Assembly: GCA_020722685.1 (NCBI GenBank)
Contig: DYKH01000019.1
Location: 1 to 55,604, forward strand
Length of the DNA: 55,604 bases
DNA from: Caldithrix sp.
Lineage (GTDB): Bacteria; KSB1; UBA2214; DYKH01
Reading direction: 5' to 3'
Shown: positions 34,001 to 42,100 of the stretch, one piece after another
How positions within the stretch are numbered: the stretch's first letter is position 1
How the letters are laid out: each line of letters begins with the position of its first letter
Notes under the pieces: generated by a model
Told to the model about the DNA's origin: nothing
Seen by the model: only the letters and a program-made list of their open reading frames with translations
The model's database searches: none
Translations under genes and position numbers: made by a program

Positions 34001-37000
34001 GGAATCGAGTGTTCCTGCGTCAGCAGCACCTTTACCCCCGAATCAGCCAAGGTGTAGGCGATGCGCTCCTCCGGCCAACTCGTGTCAATGGGCACATAGG
34101 CCCCTCCCGCCTTTAAAATGCCCAGCAGCGCCACCAACATCTCCAGTGAAGGATCGAGGAAAACGCCCACCAGGTCATCCGCTCCTACGCCACTTTTACG
34201 CAGGTAATGCCCCAATTGGTTGGCTCGTTGGTTCAGTTCCAGATACGTTAGCTGATCCTCGCCAAAACTTGCTGCCACGGCATCTGGCGTACGCTCCACC
34301 TGTTGCGCAAAGGCGCGATGAACGGGCAGCTTTTGCGCATAATCTAACTGAGTGTCATTCCATTCCCGCAATAGACGGCTTTGCTCTTCATGGGTCAAGA
34401 TGGGCAGCGTTGCAACACTCTGATCCGCATCGGTGACGATGCTTTCGAGTAGGCGCTGAAAATGCCGGATCATTCGGGCAATGGTCGAAGCATCAAAAAG
34501 GTCTGTGTTGTACTCCCATGCGCCGATGAGGCTTTCCTTTTCATCAATCATGAAAAGAGTCAAATCAAACTTCGCTGCGCCGTTTTCAATTTCTATCGGG
34601 CTCAATACCAAGTTCGGCAGCATAAAAGCCTGTTTCGAGGCGTTTTGCAGGTCAAACATCACCTGGAACAGAGGCGTATAGCTCATGTCGCGCTTGGGCT
34701 GCAGGGCATCCACCAACATCTCGAAAGGCAGATCCTGATGCGAATAGGCTCCTAATGCTACCTCTCGCACTTTTCTCAGCACTTGGCGAAAGCTAAGATT
34801 ACCAGACAAATCTGTGCGCAGCACCAACGTATTGACAAAGAAACCGATCAACCCTTCAATCTCAGAACGGTTGCGATTGGCAATGGGCGTTCCCACGCTA
34901 ATCTCTTTTTGCCCGGTGTAACGATAAAGCAAAGTCTGCAAAGCAGCGAGCAAAGTCATAAACAGGGTTGTGCCTTCTTGCTGACATAGAGCCTTGAGAG
35001 CGGTGGATACATCTGATGACACGGCAAAAGTTAGACGCGAGCCTCGCGCGGTCTGAACTGCAGGGCGAGGCCGATCGGTCGGAAGCGCCAATGGCTCCAG
35101 CCCTCCGCCTAATTGCTGCTTCCAATATGCGAGCTGGGATGCTAATACTTCCCCTTGTAGCCACTGTCTCTGCCAGCGGGCAAAGTCAGCGTACTGGATA
35201 GGCAAATTGGGCAACGGCGAGGGTTTGCCTTCAACAAAAGCTTGGTACAGGGCAGCTACTTCTTGGATAAGTACACCAGTTGACCAGCCATCAGAAATGA
35301 TGTGGTGCATCACCAAAAGCACAATATGCTCGTCTTCAAGCAAGCGGAACAATGTTGCGCGCAGCAGGGGTCCCTTCGCTAAATCAAAGGGTCTTTGCGC
35401 CTCTAAAGTAATGAGCTGACGAACTGTTGCCTCGCGATCGTCATCGGGAATACTTTGCAAATCGACCAAAGGCAAAGGAAGGATCATTTCAGCGGCAATG
35501 ACCTGACCTGCTTGTCCATCGGCCGTCTGAATAGTGGTGCGCAAGACTTCATGGCGGCGGACGATTTCATGAAGGCTTTTTTCCAGCGCGGTAAGATTCA
35601 AAACGCCTTTGAGACGAACCGCACTAGGAATGTTGTAAAGGAAACTGCCCGGCTCAAGCTGATCGAGAAACCATAGCCGCTGTTGGGCAAAAGATAAGGG
35701 TAAACTCTCTTCAGCTTTTCGCTCCACAGGCTGTATTGGAGGAGCCAAAAAGCCTTTTTCCGCTAATTGGGCAGCGTCGATGGCTTTAGCCAAGCTGGCA
35801 ATTATCGGGTTCTCAAAGAGAGAACGCAATGGTAACTCGATCTTAAAAACATCTCGTACCCGAGAAATAAGTCGAGTAGCTAAGAGTGAATGTCCACCCA
35901 AATCGAAAAAATTGGCAAATGCGCCGACCTGCTGAACATGCAGCACCTCGGCAAAGATATTGGCTAACATTTCTTCCGTCGGTGTTCGTGGAGCCAGAAA
36001 TTCGGTCGCAAATTCCGAGCGCACTGCATCTGGGAGCGGAAGAGCTTGGCGATCTAATTTGCCGTTAGGCAGGAGCGGCAAGGACTGTAAAGACACAAAT
36101 GTCGAAGGCACCATGTAATCCGGTAATTTGTCCTGTAAAAAGGTGCGTAGATCACCGGTGCTGGGTACGGGTTCCTGAGAAGGAACGATATAGGCAACAA
36201 GGCGTTTATTGTCAGGCTGATCCTCGCGGACGATCACCACCACCTCCCGCAAAGCCGGGTGTTGCTTTAGCACCTCCTCAATCTCCCCCAACTCTATGCG
36301 GAAGCCACGAATCTTTACCTGCTGGTCGATGCGACCGAGGAACTCGATATTGCCATCGGGAAGATAGCGCGCCAAGTCACCAGTCTTATAGAGGTGGTTT
36401 CCTGGGGCAGCAGCAAATGGATCGGGAATGAATTTTTCCGCTGTCAAATCTGGACGGTTAAGATAGCCGCGAGAAAGGCCGGCTCCAGCAATATATAATT
36501 CCCCAGGCACGCCAATGGGAACGGGCTGCAAGCGGCGGTCTAATATATAGAGCCGAGCATTCGCCAACGGTCTGCCTATAGTAGGCCGGGCGGGAGTTGA
36601 CCGCGCACAGGCTGTAGTGGAATCTACTGTGCACTCAGTCGGACCATACATGTTGTAAAAGTCAGTAGCAGGTGCTTGGGCCAGAAGGCGCCAAGTAGGC
36701 TCATCTATGGCCTCACCGCCAGGCAAGACGATAAGGGGAGTCCAGCCGTTGCCATCTAATAGTCCAGCAGCGATAAGAAGTTTTAATTGCGACGGCACAC
36801 AATCCAAAACATCCAGCTTAATTTGCCTCAAGTAGGATACCATCGCCTCGCCATCGCGCCTAACCTCGTCTGGCAAAATGTGCAAAGTATGGCCATACAG
36901 CAATTGCACCAACTGCTGAACAGAAGCATCGAAGGGAAGCGGCGCATTCAAACTCACCCGAAGCTGGCCATTCGGGCGATGTGCATAAATAGCCCGATAC

Positions 37001-39117
37001 AAAGCCTCAGCGAGATTGAGCGCCGAGCGATGCTGAATCATCACCCCTTTGGGTCGCCCAGTAGAGCCAGAGGTGTAAATTACATAGGCGAGATTATTGG
37101 CGGTTGTTTTACAGTCCGGATTTTCGCTGCTCTTTTGGGAAATTGTTTGCCAATCGGAATCCAGACAAACCACTTTTAGATTGCGGATTTCCGATTGCGG
37201 ATTTCTGATTGCGGATTGCGGATTCTCACCTGCAACTTGGGTCTTCAAACCTACAGCTTGCGACTTGTAACCTGCAACTTGCAACGTGTTGTTTTCCGAA
37301 ATCCGGAATCCGAAATTCGAAATTAAACGTTGTTGGGTAAGCAGCACCCGGACGCCAGAATCTTCTAACATATAGGCCAGGCGCTCAGGCGGATAGGTCG
37401 AGTCTAACGGCAAATAGGCTCCGCCGGCCTTGAGAATGCCGAGCAAGCCAACAATCATTTCTAAAGATCGCTCTAAAGAAATGCCGACCAGCACTTCTGG
37501 CCCAACCCCCAATTCCCGCAAATGATGCGCCAATTGGTTGGCTCGCTGGTTCAGTTCTTGGTAGGATAAGTACTCATCTACAAAAGCCGCTGCGACAGCG
37601 TCTGGAGTGCGCTGAACTTGATCTTCAAAAAGCTGTTGAATGCAACGATCTTGCGGATAATCGGCCTTGGTATTGTTCCAGTCAACTAATAATTGCTGCT
37701 GTTCAGTCGTGGTTAGAAGCGGCATTGTCGAAATGCGCTCGTTCACGTTGGCTACGATGGCTTGCAACAATGTCTGAAAATGCGCCAGCATGCGCTGGAT
37801 GGTGCTGGCATCCCATAGGGTGGTACGATATTCAATGGAGATCAATAGGCCATCTTTTGTTTCGGAAGCAGAAAGGGTCAAATCGAACTTGGCGGCACCG
37901 CTTTCAAACTCCAAGGGCTGCACGCGCAGGCCCGGCATTTCTAAGCTTTGCGCCCTTTCACTTTGATAGACAAACATTGCCTGAAAGAGCGGTGTATGGC
38001 TCATATTTCGTTCAGGCTGTAGTTCTTCTACCAGCATCTCAAACGGCAAGTCCTGATGCGCATAGGCACCCAAAGCCACTTCGCGTACGCGCTGCAACAG
38101 TTCACGGAAACTGGGATCACCGGAGAGATCAGTGCGCATCACTAAAGTGTTTACAAAAAAACCAATCAAGCCTTCTGTTTCGCCGCGGTTCCGATTGGCA
38201 ATAGGTGTTCCGACGCAAATGTCCTCTTGGCCTGTATAGCGATACAAGAGCGTTTTGAATGCCGCCAGTAGCAGCATGAATGGCGTGACCCCCTCTTCAC
38301 GACTCTGCGATTTGATCGCTGCGGACAATTCTGGCGACAGCATGATGGCTTCGTGTGCGCCGCTTATGCTTTGAATGGCGGGCCGAGGTCGGTCAGTAGG
38401 CAGTTGCAGCACCGGCGGATTTGCTCCTAATCGACCTTTCCAGTACGCAAGCTGCTTTTCCAAGATTTCGCCTTTTAGCCAATTTCGCTGCCAATGGGCA
38501 AAGTCGGCATACTGGATCGGCAGCTTCGGTAAAGGCGAGGGCTTGCCTTTGGAAAAGGCATCATACAACGCCGCTAATTCGTGAATCAATACGCCAACGG
38601 ACCAACCATCGGAAATGATATGGTGCATCACCAAAAGCAAGATGTGTTCTTCCACGCTTAGCCGAAGCAAAAACGCGCGCAAAGCGGCACCCGCCGTAAG
38701 ATCAAAAGGACGCTGGCTCTGGCTAAGCAAGTACGACTCGGCTCTACTCTCTCGATCCGGCGCTGGCAGATTGCTCAAATCCTCAAAGGTAAGATCAATG
38801 GCACCATTGTTGGAAATGACCTGCACCGGATTGCCATTCAAAGTCGTAAATCGGGTGCGCAGCACTTCATGCCTGCGGGTGATTTCATGCAGGCATTTCT
38901 TTACTGCTTCAACATCGAGCTGGCCAGTAAGGCGCACAGCCGCCGGTATATTGTAAGCGTAGCTCTCTGGCTCCAACTGGCTGAGAAACCACAAGCGTTG
39001 TTGGGCAAAGGAAAGCGGAAAGGTGTTGAACTCCGCTCCCTTTTCTTTCAATTTCTTCTCCAGCAGTTTTCGTTTTTCTGGAGAAAGAGAAGCTAATATT
39101 TTTGCATCATCTTTCAT
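31093..39117 (-). CDS. Two-module NRPS NrpD: C-A-PCP-C-A-PCP-E
   Basis: About 2674 residues. The N-terminus L-S-P-E-K-R-K-L-L-E-K-K-L is a short docking-type helix also seen in NrpB. Landmarks: A1 A3-motif ~686, PCP1 (G-G-H-S) ~1076, C2 ~1274, A2 ~1757, PCP2 (G-G-D-S) ~2147, then an epimerisation domain with H-H-L-A-V-D-G-V-S-W and F-N-Y-L-G-Q. A1 pocket D-A-Q-D-L-G-M-V-D is Gln-like. A2 pocket D-A-T-K-I-G-E-V-G is Asn-like, so D-Asn is expected. The start is either ATG 39117 or a TTG at 39129 that overlaps the NrpC TGA; ATG is preferred because an AGG lies 6 nt upstream. The C-terminal G-G-Y-T-P-S-D-F tail is the usual E-domain docking end. The A2 gene segment is shared with NrpF over 1302 bp, apparently without change. 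Confidence 0.95.
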   Translation of the reverse strand: MKDDAKILASLSPEKRKLLEKKLKEKGAEFNTFPLSFAQQRLWFLSQLEPESYAYNIPAAVRLTGQLDVEAVKKCLHEITRRHEVLRTRFTTLNGNPVQVISNNGAIDLTFEDLSNLPAPDRESRAESYLLSQSQRPFDLTAGAALRAFLLRLSVEEHILLLVMHHIISDGWSVGVLIHELAALYDAFSKGKPSPLPKLPIQYADFAHWQRNWLKGEILEKQLAYWKGRLGANPPVLQLPTDRPRPAIQSISGAHEAIMLSPELSAAIKSQSREEGVTPFMLLLAAFKTLLYRYTGQEDICVGTPIANRNRGETEGLIGFFVNTLVMRTDLSGDPSFRELLQRVREVALGAYAHQDLPFEMLVEELQPERNMSHTPLFQAMFVYQSERAQSLEMPGLRVQPLEFESGAAKFDLTLSASETKDGLLISIEYRTTLWDASTIQRMLAHFQTLLQAIVANVNERISTMPLLTTTEQQQLLVDWNNTKADYPQDRCIQQLFEDQVQRTPDAVAAAFVDEYLSYQELNQRANQLAHHLRELGVGPEVLVGISLERSLEMIVGLLGILKAGGAYLPLDSTYPPERLAYMLEDSGVRVLLTQQRLISNFGFRISENNTLQVAGYKSQAVGLKTQVAGENPQSAIRNPQSEIRNLKVVCLDSDWQTISQKSSENPDCKTTANNLAYVIYTSGSTGRPKGVMIQHRSALNLAEALYRAIYAHRPNGQLRVSLNAPLPFDASVQQLVQLLYGHTLHILPDEVRRDGEAMVSYLRQIKLDVLDCVPSQLKLLIAAGLLDGNGWTPLIVLPGGEAIDEPTWRLLAQAPATDFYNMYGPTECTVDSTTACARSTPARPTIGRPLANARLYILDRRLQPVPIGVPGELYIAGAGLSRGYLNRPDLTAEKFIPDPFAAAPGNHLYKTGDLARYLPDGNIEFLGRIDQQVKIRGFRIELGEIEEVLKQHPALREVVVIVREDQPDNKRLVAYIVPSQEPVPSTGDLRTFLQDKLPDYMVPSTFVSLQSLPLLPNGKLDRQALPLPDAVRSEFATEFLAPRTPTEEMLANIFAEVLHVQQVGAFANFFDLGGHSLLATRLISRVRDVFKIELPLRSLFENPIIASLAKAIDAAQLAEKGFLAPPIQPVERKAEESLPLSFAQQRLWFLDQLEPGSFLYNIPSAVRLKGVLNLTALEKSLHEIVRRHEVLRTTIQTADGQAGQVIAAEMILPLPLVDLQSIPDDDREATVRQLITLEAQRPFDLAKGPLLRATLFRLLEDEHIVLLVMHHIISDGWSTGVLIQEVAALYQAFVEGKPSPLPNLPIQYADFARWQRQWLQGEVLASQLAYWKQQLGGGLEPLALPTDRPRPAVQTARGSRLTFAVSSDVSTALKALCQQEGTTLFMTLLAALQTLLYRYTGQKEISVGTPIANRNRSEIEGLIGFFVNTLVLRTDLSGNLSFRQVLRKVREVALGAYSHQDLPFEMLVDALQPKRDMSYTPLFQVMFDLQNASKQAFMLPNLVLSPIEIENGAAKFDLTLFMIDEKESLIGAWEYNTDLFDASTIARMIRHFQRLLESIVTDADQSVATLPILTHEEQSRLLREWNDTQLDYAQKLPVHRAFAQQVERTPDAVAASFGEDQLTYLELNQRANQLGHYLRKSGVGADDLVGVFLDPSLEMLVALLGILKAGGAYVPIDTSWPEERIAYTLADSGVKVLLTQEHSIPDFGLRIADFSNLSVLRLDADWPLIAQEAADDFDSGVTEENLAYVIYTSGSTGKPKGTLITHKGLTNYLNWCLQAYPVGEGKGSLVHSTIAFDATVTGLFAPLLVGRTVKLVAGAHDVEALSAALRQEGDFSLIKITPAHLELLSHQLPPEQGRGRTRAFIIGGENLTADQIAFWQEHAPETLLVNEYGPTETVVGCVVFNTPTDWKKPGSIPIGKPIPNTRIYLLDEGLNPVPVGVPGEMYIGGDGVARGYLHRPDLTAERFVPDPFAGEPGARLYRTGDLVKYLADGNMEFLGRIDHQVKIRGFRIELGEIEEVLRQHPALREVVVLVREDEPGSKRLVAYAVSSVEPAPTVSELRSFLKDKLPEYMVPSLFVLLEAMPLTPNGKIDRKALPPPDTSRPDLEAAYIAPRTPGEQTLADIWAEVLGVERVGIHDNFFELGGDSILSIRVIARAAQAGLHLTPKQLFQSPTVAGLAAMAGTATAVHAEQGLVTGPSSLIPIQRWFFEKNLPEPHHWNQSIMLQVRQPLDPNLMGKVIGHLLQHHDVLRSCFKQGELGWEAYYAGSIGDVPFSVIDLSALAEGEQKASIEAEASKLQASLNLAEGPVIRVALFKLGAGKPDRLLFIIHHLAVDGVSWRILLEDVQMAYQQLSNGQSIQLPPKTTSFQYWARKLKEYAQSTKLQEELSYWQRLAGAKVSRLPLDMSAAINDEASAQTLAVSFNKDETRAILQEVPAVFHTQINDVLLTALLETFTHWTGANSLLVELEGHGRENLFDNVDLSRTVGWFTTVFPVLLKREGNTLEDRLKSIKEQLRQIPGRGIGYGLLKYLAEDQNVVNNLRVLPQADVSFNYLGQVDQVLPESAAFMPASESKGSDRSLRGTRSYLIDITGVVAGGQLQFTWIYSRNVHKRETIERIANRYLDALRAIIAACKSPGVGGYTPSDFPLAKIDQKRLDKLMSKLNMTKEKVSA
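33086..34387. repeat. 1302-bp tract shared with NrpF A2 (18557-19858)
   Basis: Partner copy at a constant offset of 14529 bp. Even the meaningless antisense frames recur at exactly this offset, as expected of identical DNA. Confidence 0.9.
33966..34007. repeat. Short heptamer array in NrpD A2 loop
   Basis: Six 7-nt units identical to those at 19437-19478, within the tract shared with NrpF. Confidence 0.75.
37149..37379. repeat. ~230-bp tract shared with NrpF A3 (16083-16313)
   Basis: Partner copy of the near-identical tract in NrpF, at a constant offset of 21066 bp. Confidence 0.85.
37179..37325. repeat. Heptamer array in NrpD A1 loop
   Basis: Identical to the 21-unit array at 16113-16259 although the surrounding A domains (Gln-like versus Tyr-like) are different. 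It lies inside a ~230-bp near-identical tract. Confidence 0.9.
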
Positions 39118-39125
39118 TATGCCTG

Positions 39126-42100
39126 TCAATATTCCGATGGTTTTTCGTCTGCAAGCATGGCCTTCACTTCGCTATCGGAAAGCTGATCCAGCTCAGTCAA
39201 GAGCTGTTCAAGAGCTTTCTCGCCTCTTGATAGTTTCTCAATCTTGACTGCTTCCGCACCGCCGGATTGCGCTTGGCTTTCGGCAATAGCGTCGGCCAGC
39301 TCGGCTACGGTAGGCTTTTCGAACAGACGCCGCAGGGGAATCTCCACCTGAAATGCTTCGCGCAGCCGCGAGATGAATTGAGTCGCCAATAAGGAGTGGC
39401 CGCCCAAATCAAAAAAGCTGTCATAAATGCCCACGCGTTCCAGGCCCAAAAGCTCGGCGCAGATGGCGGCTATCTTTTCTTCTACGTCATTTCGCGGCGC
39501 GACATACTTGCTTTCCAAATCGGGCCGGGACTGATCCGGCGCGGGAAGCGCATTGCGGTCGACTTTGCCATTGGTCGTCAAAGGAAGCTTCTCCAGCGTC
39601 ACAAAGGACGTCGGCACCATGTACTCAGGCAGCCTGGCTTTTAGATAGGAGCGTAGCTCCGCGATGGACGGCGCGGCTGCCGGTTTGGCAACCAAATAGC
39701 CGACCAAACGCTTGTCTCCAGGGACATCTTCCCTGACGATCACTACGGCATCCTGCAAAGAAGGATGTTGGCTAAGGACCGATTCGATCTCCCCCAACTC
39801 GATGCGAAAGCCTCGAACTTTGACTTGAAAGTCAATCCTTCCTAAGAATTCGACATTGCCATCCGGCAGATAGCGAGCCAAATCGCCAGTTTTGTACAAC
39901 CGCGCTCCCGGCGCTTTGCCAAAGGGATCAGGGACGAATTTTTCTGCGGTCAAGTCCGGTCGGTGCAGGTATCCGCGTGCTAGACCCACTCCACCAATGT
40001 GTAATTCCCCGGGAACGCCGATGGGAACCGGCCGCCAATGTCGATCCAAAATGTAAAGCTGAAAGTTGGCGATAGGCCTGCCAATGGGCGGCTCGTGCTG
40101 GTGCTCAATCGTGCATTCATGCATGGAAGCGCACACGGTCGTCTCGGTCGGACCGTAGGCGTTGAAAAAATGCCGACCTGGTGACCAGCGTTGCACCAAG
40201 TCCTGAGAACAAGCCTCACCTGCAGTGATGATCGTCCGCAAATCCGGCAGGGATTCTTCCGGCAACACAGAAAGAACAGACGGTGGTATGGTTATGGTCG
40301 TGACACGATTTTGACGCATCATCTCAACCAGAGCGGAACCGGAAGCAACAATTTCCCGACTTGCCAAACAAAGGGTCGAGCCGCTGAGCAGAGCCATGAC
40401 CGTCTCCCAGACGGAGGCGTCGAAGCTCAGAGAGGAAAACTGCATGATCCGGCTGCCCCAGCCCACTTTGAAAGCGGCCGTTTGCGCGGTCGCCAGGTTA
40501 CACAGCCCTTGGTGCCGCAACATGGTGCCTTTGGGGCGCCCGGTCGAGCCGGAGGTATAAATCACATAGGCCAGGTTTTGCGGCGTGGCCCCGCTCACGA
40601 CGTTTCCCGAATCCTCTTCGGCTATGACCTCCCAATCAGCATCCAGTGCAATCACTTGAATATTGTCGATTGCCGATTGGCGATTGGGGATTTCCGACTT
40701 TGGGTCGCCACCTGCGTCTTGCAACTTGCCACCTGCAACTTGAAACGTACTGCTTTCCGAAATTCGAAATTCAAAATCCGAAATAAGCCGCTGCTGGCTC
40801 AGCAAAACACGGACGCCGGAATCCTCCAGCATGTATTCAAGCCGTTCCTTCGGATAGGTAGGATCCATGGGCACGAAAGCGCCGCCGGCTTTCAGAACGC
40901 CCATGATTCCTACCATCATCTCGATGGAACGCTCGACGCAAATGCCCACCAATACTTCCGGGCCAACGCCGGCTTTGCGCAGGTAATTCGCCAGTTGATT
41001 GGCGCGATGATTCAGTTGCGCGTAGGTCAAATGGTGGCCCTGATCGGCGCCGTCTTCTCGGGAAGTAAAAGTGACCGCCAGGGCGTCCGGCTTTTCCTGA
41101 ACGAGGTCTTCAAACCATTCGTGAACACACTTTTCACTCGGATAGGAAGTAGCGGTTGCATTCCAGTCCACATGCATTCTGGACAACTCATTTTCCGACA
41201 TCAGCGGAATCGCTGAGACAGACTGTTCCGGCGCGGCGGTCACACTTTGCAACAAGCTCTGAAAGTGCTGGGCCATTCGCTCAATGGTGGCCGCATCGAA
41301 CAGATCGGTATTGTATTCAAAATGTCCTTGCAAGCCATTCCTACCCTCGAACATCGTCAAAGTGAGGTCATACTTGGAGGTGGTCTGTTCATATTCAACC
41401 GGCGAAAGGGTCAGATCGGGCAATTTGACTGCTTCCATCGGCGCATTTTGCAAAATGAATGCTACTTGAAAAAGCGGCGAGTGGCTCATGTCTCGTACCG
41501 GCTGCAAGGTTTCCACCAACTGCTCGAAGGGCAGGTCTTGGTGATTGAACGCACCCAGAGCAGTTTGGCGCACCTGACGCAGAAGCTCTCGAAACGTCGG
41601 CTCGTGGGTAAAGTCCGCGCGCAAGACCAAGGTGTTGACGAAAAACCCAATCAGCCCTTCAACCTCTGAGCGAGTTCGATTGGCAATGGGCGAGCCGACC
41701 AAAATATCATTCTGTCCGCTGTAACGGTGCAGCAGGCTCTGGAAAGCAGCCAAAAGTGTCATGAAAAGGGTCACGCCTTCCTGACGGCAGAGTTGTTGCA
41801 AAGCAGCGGTGAGTTGCTTGGAAAGCACAAAGGATTGCACCGCGCCATTAAAAGTTTGCATCGGCGGTCGGGGCCGGTCGGTGGGAAGGTCCAACACCGG
41901 CGCGAATCCGGCCAACTGCTCCTTCCAAAAAGACAGTTGTCGCTCCAGCTCTTCGCCTTGTAACCACTCTCGCTGCCAGCGTGCAAAATCAGCGTATTGA
42001 ATCGGCAATTCCGGCAACTGGGCGGTTTTGCCCTGCGAAAACGCTGCATATAATTCGGCGAACTCGCGAACCAGAACTCCCATGGACCAGCCGTCGGAAA

